Notes under the pieces: generated by a model
Databases searched by the model: none
What the model was told of the DNA's origin: nothing
The model's input: the letters and a program-made list of their open reading frames with translations, nothing else
In this document: piece after piece, positions 9,531 to 18,513 of the stretch
How the letters are laid out: each line of letters begins with the position of its first letter
How positions within the stretch are numbered: position 1 is the first letter of the stretch
Position numbers and translations under genes: made by a program
NCBI RefSeq assembly: GCF_900105905.1
Contig: NZ_FNSV01000002.1
Location: forward strand, 62,001 to 126,000
DNA from: Rhodococcus koreensis
GTDB taxonomy: Bacteria; Actinomycetota; Actinomycetes; Mycobacteriales; Mycobacteriaceae
DNA: 64,000 nt
Direction of reading: 5' to 3'

Positions 9531-9974
9531 GTGGTCGTCATCGAGGCACATCGCGACACGTCGGCGTCGGCTTCGGATGTGTGGTCCGTCCTCGCCAACG
9601 GGTGGCTGTACCCGTCGTGGGTGGTCGGCGCGTCCCGGATGCGTGCCGTCTCCGCGGACTGGCCCGCGGTGGGAAGCCGCCTGCACCATTCCGTCGGTGC
9701 CTGGCCCGCACTGATCGACGACTCCACCGAGGTGCTCCTCGCCGAAGAGAACCGTGAACTCCGACTGCTGGCGCAGGTGACCCCCACGAAAGCGATCGTG
9801 CGGCTGCGGCTGGAGCCGCGTGGATCCGGTTGCCACCTCCAGATGTCGGAGGTGGCGGCCTCCGTCCCGTTGTCCTGGGTTCCGCGGATGGCGCAGGACC
9901 TGGCGGTGCTCCCACGCAATCTCGAATGCCTGCGCCGACTTTCGTTCCTCGCCGAGCGAAATACGAACCCCTGA
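9531..9974 (+). CDS. SRPBCC (START/Bet v1-like) family protein
   Basis: A 147-residue single-domain protein beginning VVIEAHRDTSASASDVWSVL, the usual polyketide-cyclase/SRPBCC opening, followed by a hydrophobic ligand-pocket pattern (WLYPSWVVGASRM). The GTG start at 9531 has GAGG just upstream. In related actinobacteria such proteins sit before a phytoene-desaturase-like oxidoreductase. Here the remains of that oxidoreductase follow directly, so this gene may have lost its partner. Ligand unknown. Confidence 0.82.
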   Translation: MVVIEAHRDTSASASDVWSVLANGWLYPSWVVGASRMRAVSADWPAVGSRLHHSVGAWPALIDDSTEVLLAEENRELRLLAQVTPTKAIVRLRLEPRGSGCHLQMSEVAASVPLSWVPRMAQDLAVLPRNLECLRRLSFLAERNTNP

Positions 9975-10058
9975 CGTCATGTCGGTGGTGCCGGCACACT
10001 CTCCGCCGCGATGACGGAGCGGGCGAGACGGCGCTCGAGTCTGCTGCGGCGAAGAGGT

Positions 10059-10631
10059 GACCTCGAGAAGTTCGAATGGGACACCCCCGTCGTGAAGGTG
10101 AACTACGCACTCGACCGCAAGATTCCGTGGCCGTCCCGGAACCTCGAATCCGCCGGAACAGTCCATCTGGGCGCCGGCGACGACGGGGGTCGTCCCGGAA
10201 CGCCCGTTCCTGCTGTTCGGTCAGATGACGACGTCGGACCCCAGCCGTTCCCCGGAAGGAATCGAAAGTGCCTGGGCCTATACGCATCTGCCGCGGGGGA
10301 TTGCCGACGACGAATCGGCGGAGCTGCCGGCGCACCGAGCGGACGCGATGCTCGAATCGCACGCGCCGGGATTCGCGGAGCGCGTGGTCGGGCGCAACGT
10401 GCAGCGTCCCCGCGACCTCGAGGCGAGCAACGCGAACCTGCACGGTGGGGCCGTCAACGGCGGCACCGCCCAGTTGTATCAGCAGCTCGTCTTCCGTCCG
10501 ACCCCTGGTTCGTCCGGGCCCTACACGTCGATCGACCGGCTGTACCTGGCCAGTTCCACCGCCCACCCGGGCGGCGGTGTCCACGGGATGTGTGGACACA
10601 ACGCAGCCCACGCCGCCCTGGCCGACGACGG
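10059..10631 (+). pseudogene. Remnant of a phytoene-desaturase-like NAD(P)/FAD-dependent oxidoreductase
   Basis: Two pieces of one protein survive in different frames. Around 10059-10190 the frame reads LEKFEWDTPVVKVNYALDRKI..., matching the middle of carotenoid-desaturase-like flavoproteins. From about 10185 a second frame reads VVPERPFLLFGQM, SAWAYTHLPRG and LYLASSTAHPGGGVHGMCG, the C-terminal FAD-binding part. The whole N-terminal FAD-binding half is missing, the two pieces are out of frame near a GGGGG run, and no native stop follows. The second frame therefore runs on fortuitously through the antisense NYN gene. Clearly non-functional. Confidence 0.8.
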
Positions 10632-11045
10632 TCAGGAACTCTCTCCGTCGATGCGGGCAAAGAGCCACCGCGGGCCGACCGTGACGGCCCCGAGTGCCTC
10701 GACTCGGGCCCGGAGCCCACGGTCGGCGGTAACGACGGTCATCGCCCGGTCGCCGTCTTTCTCGGCGGCCACAACGTCGACGATCGCGTCATCGCCCGAA
10801 CCGTCCGCCGACACCACCCGCAGACCGTCGAATTCCCGATCCTGCTCCCCGGCAACCGCGGCCTTCGCCGCACCCTCGATCACGACCACCACCTCGGCCG
10901 GTGGGTCCAGATGCTGGTCCAGGGCGCCCAGTTGGACGAGCAATCGCCGGGCCGCACCGGCACGATTACGCCACCAGCCGTCGGGCCGCGAGCCGACGAC
11001 GTTCGCCGCATCCACCACGATCAGTGCAGTCCTGTCGTCAGTCAT
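10632..11045 (-). CDS. NYN-domain protein (PIN-like predicted RNase)
   Basis: A 137-residue protein with the PIN/NYN fold. LIVVDAANVVGSRPDGWW supplies the first acidic cluster, DDAIVDVVAAE the middle acidic residues, and MTVVTADRGLRARV the final Asp-containing motif. Family members are metal-dependent ribonucleases or RNA-binding proteins of the YacP type. ATG 11045 is chosen; GTG 11051, with GGAGAGG upstream, is equally possible. It runs antisense to the desaturase remnant and diverges from CorA. Confidence 0.75.
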   Translation of the reverse strand: MTDDRTALIVVDAANVVGSRPDGWWRNRAGAARRLLVQLGALDQHLDPPAEVVVVIEGAAKAAVAGEQDREFDGLRVVSADGSGDDAIVDVVAAEKDGDRAMTVVTADRGLRARVEALGAVTVGPRWLFARIDGESS

Positions 11046-11151
11046 TTCCACAGTTTCCCCTCTCCGGAGACCGGATTCACCGGGTCTCCCGAACCGGGCA
11101 GCTGTGGGTGCTAAGACAGTGGTGACGGTGCGTCAGGGCGAGGAGGCCGAA

Positions 11152-12135
11152 ATGGACGTCCGCTTCATCTTCGAGGACGGTGTGCGTTCGTGTGCGGCGA
11201 CCGAGTTGAAACAGTTGCTCGACCGGCCCGACGGATTGGTCTGGGTGGACATCCCGACCTGGGACGAACAGGCACACGACGCGTTGACCACAGTTTTCGG
11301 TTTTCATCCTCTCGCCGTGCGCGATTCGGAGCACCGCAATCAGGTTCCGAAGGTGCACAGGTATGTGGACCACTTCTTCGTGGTTCTGCACGCGCCGCAG
11401 TCGGGCGCACACGGGCACGTGCACTACGTCGAACTGGACCAGTTCATCGGTACCCGCTACCTGGTGACAGTGCACGGCCCCGTGAATCCGGCGATCGATC
11501 CCTCGACGGCGATGGTCGAGGTGAATGTGGTGCTGGGCCGACTGGAGTCGGGCAAGTTGCGGCCCGGCACGGCATTCGAGTTGTCGTTCGCCCTCCTCGC
11601 CGCATTGACGGCACGGATGCGGGCTTACACCGCAGAACTGACCAAGGACGTGTGGAAGCTCGAGCAGCAGGTCACCGGCGGGCACCTCGGTGATCCGGAG
11701 ACGTTTCTCGACGAGATGTTCCGGGTCCGGCACGGTCTGCTGACGGTCGGCACCATGGCCGCGTTGAGCGGGGAGGTGTACGGCAGGATGGTCACCATCG
11801 AGGCGTTCGGCGCCGGCAAGGGGCAGGACCTCCTGCTCGATGCGGTCGATCAGTTCCAGCACCTGACCGTGATGGCCAGGGGACAGAAGGATTACCTCCA
11901 GGGCACGATCGAGTTCTACCAGGCCCGCACCAACACCAAGATGACCGTCGCCGCGGAACGCCTCGCCGTCATCGCGGCTGTCACGCTGCCAATTACCGCC
12001 CTGTCCTCGATCATCGGCATGAACGTGATCGTGAACGAACGGACGCAATGGCCCTCCGTCGCCGTGATCGTGCTCGTCATGCTCGCCATGTCCGGGGCAC
12101 TGCTCGTCTGGGCGAAGCGCAAAGGCTGGTTCTGA
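11152..12135 (+). CDS. CorA-family magnesium/divalent metal transporter
   Basis: A 327-residue protein with a large cytoplasmic N-domain and two C-terminal membrane helices: TLPITALSSIIGMNV and AVIVLVMLAMSGALLVWAKR. The GMN signature that forms the CorA pore selectivity filter is present (IIGMNV, about residue 288). Family members are homopentameric Mg2+/Co2+ channels. The start is ATG 11152 because AGGAGG lies at 11141-11146; the frame upstream belongs to the desaturase remnant. Highly charged KRKGWF at the C-terminus is typical. Confidence 0.92.
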   Translation: MDVRFIFEDGVRSCAATELKQLLDRPDGLVWVDIPTWDEQAHDALTTVFGFHPLAVRDSEHRNQVPKVHRYVDHFFVVLHAPQSGAHGHVHYVELDQFIGTRYLVTVHGPVNPAIDPSTAMVEVNVVLGRLESGKLRPGTAFELSFALLAALTARMRAYTAELTKDVWKLEQQVTGGHLGDPETFLDEMFRVRHGLLTVGTMAALSGEVYGRMVTIEAFGAGKGQDLLLDAVDQFQHLTVMARGQKDYLQGTIEFYQARTNTKMTVAAERLAVIAAVTLPITALSSIIGMNVIVNERTQWPSVAVIVLVMLAMSGALLVWAKRKGWF

Positions 12136-12470
12136 CGCGAACGTGTGACCGCCTTTCTGCGAGGTAGTGGCATTTCGGGGCGTCACCACAAACCCCAACT
12201 TCCGGATCCGATCAACCACGTTCACATCCAGCAACGACACACAGGGCGGGGGCGCACAGGTCGGGTGGCCGTCCGTCGATACCACTGCCGAGTCCACAGC
12301 GCGTCGCGTGGATCGCTGGTGTGGCTGGAGTGACGCCGGCGGCGACGGGGGAGCGCAATCGAGGCGATTGGGATGGCAGCCACTGGCGCGAGAGGCCGGT
12401 TGTGATGTACAACGTACTCGTAAGTTTGTGACTCAGGTCACTCGATCGCTATTACGGGGTACGCCAGCAC
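12136..12470 (+). other. Intergenic stretch without a supported gene
   Basis: About 335 bases between CorA and the small membrane protein. I see no coding homology on either strand. Near the right end, 12425-12439 holds the short palindrome GTGACTCAGGTCAC, and 12457-12461 reads GGGTA; without a correctly spaced GTTT-type -35 element I do not call a SigF promoter. Confidence 0.5.
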
Positions 12471-12695
12471 ATGACCCGCACCACGGTGCAACAGCACGAT
12501 CTGCACACGATGTCGCCGCCCTCCGCCGAGGAGCCGTCGACCCGGCACACACTGCGCCCGACCGCATACATCGCTTCCGTCTCGGCCGCGACAGCGACCG
12601 CGCCCGCCATCGTCGTGACGGGCTCCGTTCTCGTCGCGGTGGCCACTTCCCTGTCAGTGCTCGCTGCCGTAGCACTCGCCGCGCTCTTGATCTGA
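12471..12695 (+). CDS. Small single-pass membrane protein, unknown
   Basis: A 74-residue protein beginning MTRTTVQQHDLHTM. It has a hydrophilic N-half and a strongly hydrophobic, Ala/Val-rich C-terminal half (from about residue 35, VSAATATAPAIVVTGSVLVA onward), long enough for one or two membrane helices. No family recognised. It is followed 77 bases later by another very small gene on the same strand, with a GC-rich inverted repeat (CCGCGG at 12733-12738 and again near 12750) between them. Confidence 0.55.
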   Translation: MTRTTVQQHDLHTMSPPSAEEPSTRHTLRPTAYIASVSAATATAPAIVVTGSVLVAVATSLSVLAAVALAALLI

Positions 12696-12772
12696 CCGTT
12701 GTCCGCATCGCGGACGCACCCCTTCGACCACCCCGCGGCTCTCGCCGCCGCGGAAGACAGAAAGCACTGGCA

Positions 12773-12919
12773 ATGAACACCTTCACGCCCACCTCGGCTC
12801 GCAATCGTGGCTTCGCCCCTTCTCGAGGCTCGATGAGCACGGCGGAGATCAAGAACCGCATCGAAGCGATGTTCCGCGAGGACGACGAGCACGAGTCGAT
12901 TGCAGTTCGGGCGGAGTAG
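12773..12919 (+). CDS. Small hypothetical protein (48 residues)
   Basis: Starts ATG 12773 and ends TAG 12919. The first 20 residues are polar and basic; the C-terminal part (STAEIKNRIEAMFREDDEHE) is an amphipathic acidic helix. No family recognised. It may be co-transcribed with the small membrane protein upstream. Confidence rests on its codon bias and position only. Confidence 0.45.
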   Translation: MNTFTPTSARNRGFAPSRGSMSTAEIKNRIEAMFREDDEHESIAVRAE

Positions 12920-13131
12920 GGCCGACGCCGGTTCTCGCGAACTTTCGCCACGCACTTCGTCGCGAAGTTGTGGAGTCGAGGGAGACCCGCATGCGGGCGG
13001 CTGCCAGTTCCGCGACCCGGCCCTGCGGGGCGAGGTCGGACAGTGCGCCGGAATCGTCCGGTAGAGCCCCAGATCGCGTGGAAAAGGAGCGTCGTTTCAG
13101 GGTGATGTGCGACGGCATCGCCCGGCTCCGA

Positions 13132-13581
13132 TCACCTGTGCGCGGCCTTCTCCACTCTGTCGAACGCGTCGTGAACCGTGCTGCACGTGGGAATGGTCGC
13201 GCTCAGCCCGATGGCCTCGATGGGGCGCAAGACCGCCCGATTCCCCGCTAAGGCCCACGTAATATGCTGCCGCCGAGCAGATTCCGCGAACTCGGACAGA
13301 ATTGACAGTCCCGACGTCCCGACGAAGTCGACCGCGGTCATGTCGACGACGACCCGTGAGAATGAGCCTCCGTCGGTCAGATGTGCGAGAGCAAGCGCGA
13401 AGGACGGTGCGGCGAGCACATCGATGTCGCCCGAGATTCGTCCCACGGTGGCGTCTGCGTACGGTGCGAATTCGACGGTCATGCGCAGCCCGCGTTCGTG
13501 GGTGGGCATATCCAGTGAGCAATGGATGGGCGGAGACGCAGACGGGGGAGTGGCGTGGAATGACGTGCGTGATGTCTTCAT
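13132..13581 (-). CDS. STAS-domain anti-sigma factor antagonist
   Basis: A 149-residue protein with a C-terminal STAS domain, the fold of SpoIIAA/RsbV antagonists that bind RsbW-type anti-sigma kinases. The phosphorylatable serine segment is VDFVGTSGLSIL; ISGDIDVLAAPSF is the usual first strand and helix. ATG 13581 is chosen because GGAGGG lies just upstream on the coding strand; MPTHE or MTVEF starts further in would match shorter homologues. A natural partner would be the RsbW-like protein at 20916-21347 (inference). Confidence 0.85.
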   Translation of the reverse strand: MKTSRTSFHATPPSASPPIHCSLDMPTHERGLRMTVEFAPYADATVGRISGDIDVLAAPSFALALAHLTDGGSFSRVVVDMTAVDFVGTSGLSILSEFAESARRQHITWALAGNRAVLRPIEAIGLSATIPTCSTVHDAFDRVEKAAHR

Positions 13582-13798
13582 GACCCTCCGATCGCGTGCA
13601 CCCTGTCGGTCCCAGTGCGCTATCGGCGGAAGGAGCGCACTGGCAGGAGGATCACAGCGGCTTGGTAGTGCGCGCAAATCCGTCTACCGCGCACTGCTGC
13701 GGCCTCCAAACAATCTGCGGCTGTGTTCTCAACCACGCGCGATCAACACTACGGCTCTGCCCAGGTCGGCATCAACCGATTGTCGACACATTCCGACC

Positions 13799-14524
13799 TC
13801 AGTCGAACTTCGAATTGTGATGCGCGATGACTTCCCGCGCGACGCCGGTGAGCTTGATGTTCATGTCCTGCGACGTCTTGCGCAACAGATCGAAAGCCCG
13901 GTCCTCCGAAATGTCGTGGAAGGCCATCAACAGCCCGATGGCTTTCCCGATCTCGCGGTTGCTGGCAAGGCCGTCGCGAAGCGTCTGCGCTTCCTGGTGT
14001 TCATGGAGCGCTGTCAACGTCACCGCCGCGAACGCCGTGATCAGAATCGCCTGGTCGATCGATTCGTCGGTGAGTTCTCCGGGGTTGTCCGCAAACAGGT
14101 TGAGTGCGCCGACCTTCCGTCCACGGATCATGAGCCGGAACCCTGCGGCGCCTCGGACGGGCGTCTCGGCAATAGTCCGCCGGGCGAGCCGCGGCCATTG
14201 CTTCGAACTCGCGAGTTCGGTTTCTACCTGCGGTGCGTCATTCTCGATCGCGTCGAGGCAGGGTCCTTCCTGCTCGGCTCGCTCGAGTGAGTCGACGTGT
14301 GCTGCGACCTCGTCGCTCGCCGCCACGGTGATATGACGATCATCCTGCTTCAGCATGAGGCTGGCATGCGCACACCCGGGGACCAGAGTCGCCGCGGCAT
14401 CGCAGATGGCCCGGTAGACGTGATCGAAGTCGTCGCCGTTGTACACCATCTCTGCCAACTTCGCGAAGACGACGCTGGGACTGTCGCCTCCCATACGTGC
14501 CGTCCCCGAAGGATCATTCGGCAT
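13799..14524 (-). CDS. GAF and ANTAR domain protein
   Basis: A 241-residue regulator. An N-terminal GAF-like sensor domain (about residues 20-165) is followed by a C-terminal ANTAR three-helix domain (NREIGKAIGLLMAFHDISEDRAFDLL). ANTAR domains bind dual-hexaloop RNA and act as transcription antiterminators. The start ATG 14524 has GGGAGG upstream. Ligand and RNA targets are unknown. A second protein of the same architecture is at 22322-23092. Confidence 0.88.
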   Translation of the reverse strand: MPNDPSGTARMGGDSPSVVFAKLAEMVYNGDDFDHVYRAICDAAATLVPGCAHASLMLKQDDRHITVAASDEVAAHVDSLERAEQEGPCLDAIENDAPQVETELASSKQWPRLARRTIAETPVRGAAGFRLMIRGRKVGALNLFADNPGELTDESIDQAILITAFAAVTLTALHEHQEAQTLRDGLASNREIGKAIGLLMAFHDISEDRAFDLLRKTSQDMNIKLTGVAREVIAHHNSKFD

Positions 14525-14695
14525 GACTCGCCTCCCGAGGTGCAACAACGCGGCGTGAACCGGGCGCCGCAGTTCGAGCGACGTCCGCACAATTCTGCCA
14601 GAACGGCGACACCCGCCGGTGGATCGAGCCGACGGTCGCCGACCTGGGACCGACCCGGTTCGACTATTGCCGGCGCTGCGGCCGATGGGTTACTA

Positions 14696-14711
14696 TCGAA
14701 CGTATATTCGA
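14696..14711 (+). promoter_or_regulatory. LexA (SOS) box upstream of the HNH nuclease gene
   Basis: The sequence TCGAACGTATATTCGA is a near-perfect match to the mycobacterial/actinobacterial SOS box TCGAAC-N4-GTTCGA, with one mismatch (A for G). It sits 22 bases before the GTG start and overlaps the probable promoter, so LexA binding would repress the gene until DNA damage. Several mycobacterial 13E12-family genes are known to carry such boxes. Confidence 0.75.
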
Positions 14712-14733
14712 ATAACCTCGGGGGAGGCTGGTC

Positions 14734-16056
14734 GTGGGGGACGTGGTGGCACCGGATCTGGAGGAGTTGCGGGCATTCACGGCACGGTTACGGTGCGTCG
14801 GGCCGTGTGGTGAGGCGGGGTTGGGGATCGAGTGGCTCGACGCGGTGGAGGCGCTGAAGTCGGTGGGGTGCGCGGTGCAGGCGGTGGTCGCCGATGATGT
14901 CGCCACGTGCATGCGGGAGGACCGCAAGGCCCGGCGGTTGCCGCGGACGGAGTGGGACCGCGGTATCGCCTCACAGATTGCGTTGGCGCGCAGGGAATCC
15001 CCGAACCGCGGCGGCCGGCATCTGGGGTTCGCTCGGGCGGTGGTGCACGAGATGCCGCACACGTTGGCGTTGTTGCGGTCGGGCCGGTTGAACGAGTGGC
15101 GTGCCACCCTCCTGGTGGGGGAAACAGCCGGTCTGTCGGCGGCGGACCGGAAGATCGTCGACCACCGGTTGTGTTCGGACCCGAACATTCTCGACGGGGT
15201 CGGGGACCGCGGCCTGGTCGCGAAGGCGAGGACGCTCGCGGTGGAACTCGACGCGGCCGCGGTCGTGGCCCGGTACCGCAAGGCGGTCTCGGAGCGGCGG
15301 GTCACGACGCGGCCGGCGCCGGATTCGATGGCGTATCTGAGTGTGCTGATGCCGATGGAACAGGCCGTGTGCCTACATGCCACATTGGGGCGCGACGCGG
15401 ACAGTCTCATCGCGACCGGGGACAGCGGTGGCCGCACTCGGAATCAGGTGATGGCGGATCTGTTGTTCGACCGCGGCACCGGGGCATCGGTGGCATCGGG
15501 GGTGCCGGTGGCGGTGAACTTGGTGATATCCGACGAGGCCCTATTGGCGAGTGAGAGTGAGGCGGCGGATCTGGCGGGGTTCGGGCCGGTGCCGGCGGGG
15601 ATCGCCCGGCAACTGGTCGCCGACGCCCTTAATAGTGATACCGCGGTGACCTTACGAAACGTGTACTCGTGTCCGTTGTCGGGGTCGTTGACGGCGATGG
15701 AAGCGCAGTCGCGTTCGTTTCCGAAGGGTCTTGCGAAGTTGATCGATCTCCGGGACCGGACGTGCCGCACCCCGTGGTGTGATGCGCCGATCCGCCATCA
15801 CGATCACATTCTCTCGCGCCGCAAGAAGGGGGCCACCACGGCACATAATGGGGCGGGTTTGTGCGCGGCGTGCAATTACGCGAAGGAGGGCGACGGCTGG
15901 ACCGCGCGCCCCGTCAGGAGGCATGGCCGAACGCATCTCTTCGACCTCGGCACTCCGACGGGGCACCATTACCGGTCCGCGGCCCCACGCCTCCCGTCCG
16001 CGGCGCGACGGTCGGAGATCGAGGCGATCCTCATCGCGCATCTGCGAGCGTCATGA
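14734..16056 (+). CDS. DUF222 / 13E12-family HNH endonuclease
   Basis: A 440-residue protein of the 13E12 repeat family: an N-terminal helical DUF222 domain (about residues 1-300) and a C-terminal HNH nuclease domain. In the latter, CRTPWCDAPIRHHDHI, a later NGAGLC and CNYAKEG supply the zinc-finger-like cysteines and the catalytic His. The start GTG 14734 follows GGGGAGG at 14721-14727. The gene lies under a LexA-type box, so it is probably damage-inducible. Family members are abundant in mycobacterial and rhodococcal genomes, sometimes mobile; the true role is not established. Confidence 0.9.
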   Translation: MGDVVAPDLEELRAFTARLRCVGPCGEAGLGIEWLDAVEALKSVGCAVQAVVADDVATCMREDRKARRLPRTEWDRGIASQIALARRESPNRGGRHLGFARAVVHEMPHTLALLRSGRLNEWRATLLVGETAGLSAADRKIVDHRLCSDPNILDGVGDRGLVAKARTLAVELDAAAVVARYRKAVSERRVTTRPAPDSMAYLSVLMPMEQAVCLHATLGRDADSLIATGDSGGRTRNQVMADLLFDRGTGASVASGVPVAVNLVISDEALLASESEAADLAGFGPVPAGIARQLVADALNSDTAVTLRNVYSCPLSGSLTAMEAQSRSFPKGLAKLIDLRDRTCRTPWCDAPIRHHDHILSRRKKGATTAHNGAGLCAACNYAKEGDGWTARPVRRHGRTHLFDLGTPTGHHYRSAAPRLPSAARRSEIEAILIAHLRAS

Positions 16057-16170
16057 AGCGACTCTGCCGGCGCACCGTGTAACACCGCTGCGGCGTTGCG
16101 CGACTTGTCTGTTAACGCGTTGACACCTATTCGGGTGTTCGGCACGCGCCACGAACGGATGGGGTAGACC

Positions 16171-17889
16171 ATGAAACGTCGCGTTTCAGCACGCAAGGTC
16201 GCGCATCGACGGAGGATCGCAGGCAGTCTGGTCGCCCCTGGTGCACTGGGACTGGCGGCACTGCTCGCGACACCATGGTCGAACCCAGGGTCACCCGCCA
16301 CGACGGCGACAGCCTTGACCGCAGCGGCCTCGAATGCGTGCTACGACATGGTCAGCATCGCCGTGGCCGGCCGTGGCGACAGTCCGAGGCCGGGGACCCA
16401 CCAGATGCTCGTGGCACCGGACGGCACTCCGCTTCCCGCGTCCTACTCCAGCAACTACACCAGTCCCTGGATCGATGAGGTGGTGAACGCGCCGCAGCAA
16501 TCCGTCGGCGGAGGCTCCTACGCCGCGGTGTACATCGAGTACCCGGCGAACATGAACTCCTACGAGGACGCCGTGAACGCCGGCGTCGACAACACCGAAA
16601 CCGTCATGCGTTCCATTCACGCGTCGTGCCCCGACACGAAGTTCTCGATCGTCGGCTACAGCGAAGGCGCCGACGTCGCGAGACGCGTTGCGATGGAAGT
16701 CGGGAACCAGGACGGCCAGGACGGCTCGTACGAAATTCTCGATCCCACTTCCGTTGTCGGCGTCGTCATCCTGGCGGATGCCGGCCGCAATCTCGGCGAA
16801 GGAGCATTTCCGGGCGCCGAGAACGAATTCCGTAATCCCGACGGCTTCGATCTCGCCTACCAGTCAGGTCAGACCGGCACACCCGGGCGAGGTGCTCTGC
16901 CCGGGACGTCCGGCAGTTTCGGGGCGTTGGACGGCAAGGTGGCATCGTTCTGCTCGGAAGGCGATCTGACCTGCTCCGCTCCCGAGAACATTGCGCTGCT
17001 GCAACTCGCGATCAACGTGGGACGCCAGTTGAATGTCGACGCGTTGCAGAAGGAGGGGCTGACCCCGGCGACGGGACAGGATCTCGCGGTGGTGATCGGG
17101 CAGATCGCTCTCGCCGCGTTCGCGGACATCCAGTCGCAGGACAATTGGATGCAGTCCGACGAGACGTTCCTCGACGTGTTGGTCAAGGTGTCGGATCCGG
17201 CCTACAAGCCCGCCGATCCCGTTGCGGCGCAGTCCGACACGCCGGCCGGTCCGATCTCGTCCAACCAGGCGGTCGACCTCGTCTACCTGCCCGCGAAGGT
17301 GCGGAACGAAATCATCGGGTTCATCGCGGACAACCAGAACACGATCCAGGTGGCGATGAGTGATCCGTACCAGCAGACGCTGGGGGAGGGGACCGGCCAC
17401 CACTTCGACTACTGGCGTGACGCGAACGCCGGAAACGGGAAACCGCTGACGTCTGCCCAGTACGCAGCGGCCTGGCTGACGCACCTTGCGCAGGAAGCGG
17501 AGAAGGGCGAGGCGCGCACGGCTGCGCCGCAGCAGTCGACAGCGAAACTCGCGGCCGCCTCGACGAAGGACGCAGAAGCGGTGCAGGTTGCACCCACCAC
17601 AACGTCCGCCGCGAAGAAGTCCGCGCCGGCCGGCAACACGGTGAGTGCAACCACGACGACCACCAGCTCACCGGCACCTACGACGGTCGCCTCCACGGCA
17701 TCGCCGGAACCCACGACCGCCGTGGAGGTGGCCGCAGTAACCACGACGTCGCCGTCTGTGCCGCAGGCCGTCTCGGAATCGTCCGCAGTGGCGACCACGG
17801 CGGAACCCACGACGACCACCGCAGCGGAGTCGGTGACCACCACCACGCCGGTCGTCACCACGACGACTGCGCAACCGGCGGCGGGGTGA
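16171..17889 (+). CDS. Secreted cutinase-like serine esterase with Thr/Ser-rich C-terminal tail
   Basis: A 572-residue exported protein. A long basic N-terminus (KRRVSARKVAHRRR) leads into a hydrophobic stretch and AWS-like small residues, a signal peptide. The catalytic domain has the nucleophile elbow FSIVGYSEGADVA (Ser near residue 167) as in the cutinase/alpha-beta hydrolase family, and SNACYDMVSIAVAGRGDS, a typical cutinase first strand with conserved Cys. The His/Asp triad members are less certain. Residues from about 445 onward are a low-complexity Thr/Ser/Pro/Ala tail, probably a wall-spanning or glycosylated linker. Such enzymes cleave esters of cutin, lipids or mycolates. Confidence 0.85.
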   Translation: MKRRVSARKVAHRRRIAGSLVAPGALGLAALLATPWSNPGSPATTATALTAAASNACYDMVSIAVAGRGDSPRPGTHQMLVAPDGTPLPASYSSNYTSPWIDEVVNAPQQSVGGGSYAAVYIEYPANMNSYEDAVNAGVDNTETVMRSIHASCPDTKFSIVGYSEGADVARRVAMEVGNQDGQDGSYEILDPTSVVGVVILADAGRNLGEGAFPGAENEFRNPDGFDLAYQSGQTGTPGRGALPGTSGSFGALDGKVASFCSEGDLTCSAPENIALLQLAINVGRQLNVDALQKEGLTPATGQDLAVVIGQIALAAFADIQSQDNWMQSDETFLDVLVKVSDPAYKPADPVAAQSDTPAGPISSNQAVDLVYLPAKVRNEIIGFIADNQNTIQVAMSDPYQQTLGEGTGHHFDYWRDANAGNGKPLTSAQYAAAWLTHLAQEAEKGEARTAAPQQSTAKLAAASTKDAEAVQVAPTTTSAAKKSAPAGNTVSATTTTTSSPAPTTVASTASPEPTTAVEVAAVTTTSPSVPQAVSESSAVATTAEPTTTTAAESVTTTTPVVTTTTAQPAAG

Positions 17890-17895
17890 AAGCCG

Positions 17896-18477
17896 TCAAT
17901 CTCGGCCGGCTTCCCGTGCCGCCCGTTCGACGCGGGACCTGTAGTTCTCCCACCATGTGCGCTCTGCTGTAGGCAGGTTGTCGTTGTCCGCCCTCAGCCC
18001 GGCGGTTCCGTCGACGAGTTCGCGGACGATGTCGGCGTGGCCCGCGTGCCGGTGAGTTTCGGCGATCCCGTGCACGAGAATCCAATGCAGTGTGACGTCG
18101 CGGCGGTCTTCGGGCCAGTGCGGTATCCGTCCGGGCGCGTCGAGCGGCAGCGTCCGGACGGTGGCGTCCGTGTACTCCCACGCCCGGCGGTACAGGCCGA
18201 CGACATAGTCGCGTGACTCGTCAGCCATCGCCCACATGTCCACATTGTCTTCGGTGTCGTCGGTCACCCACGGTGGGAAGTCTGCGGATCGGCCGAAGGG
18301 CTCCCCGAAGTAGCCGATCTCGACGCCGGTCAGGTGTTTGACCAGCCCCAGCAGGTTCGTGCCGGTTGCGGTCAACGGTCGGCGGATGTCGTACTCGGAC
18401 AATCCGTCCAGCTTCCACAGCAGCGCGTCGCGCGCGGCCTGGAGGTAGTCGTGGAGGTCTGCCTTCGGATCGGTCAA
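17896..18477 (-). CDS. DinB-like (DUF664) four-helix protein
   Basis: A 193-residue DinB/YfiT superfamily protein with the three metal-binding histidines visible: KHLTGVE near residue 47, then HWILVHGIAETHRHAGHADI near residues 130-150. Relatives include mycothiol-dependent enzymes and thiol transferases; the C-terminal WWENYRSRVE is typical of the actinobacterial DUF664 group. Substrate unknown. It converges with the cutinase gene; the 6-base gap sits in a weak inverted repeat (AAGCCG/CGGCTT). Confidence 0.85.
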   Translation of the reverse strand: MTDPKADLHDYLQAARDALLWKLDGLSEYDIRRPLTATGTNLLGLVKHLTGVEIGYFGEPFGRSADFPPWVTDDTEDNVDMWAMADESRDYVVGLYRRAWEYTDATVRTLPLDAPGRIPHWPEDRRDVTLHWILVHGIAETHRHAGHADIVRELVDGTAGLRADNDNLPTAERTWWENYRSRVERAAREAGRD

Positions 18478-18513
18478 TGCCCCTCCTGATCGGTCAGCGG
18501 CAGTGCCAGATGG

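Noticed and set aside
10225..12135. Single 636-residue frame covering the desaturase remnant and CorA
   Set aside because: The N-terminal part is the desaturase C-terminus and the middle runs antisense to the NYN gene. CorA has its own ATG with AGGAGG; the fusion is fortuitous.
12425..12440. Palindrome GTGACTCAGGTCAC as an operator
   Set aside because: Only five base pairs per arm and no regulator nearby; not enough to name.
13178..14290. Forward 370-residue frame across the STAS and GAF-ANTAR genes
   Set aside because: Antisense to two clear domain proteins; no domain of its own.
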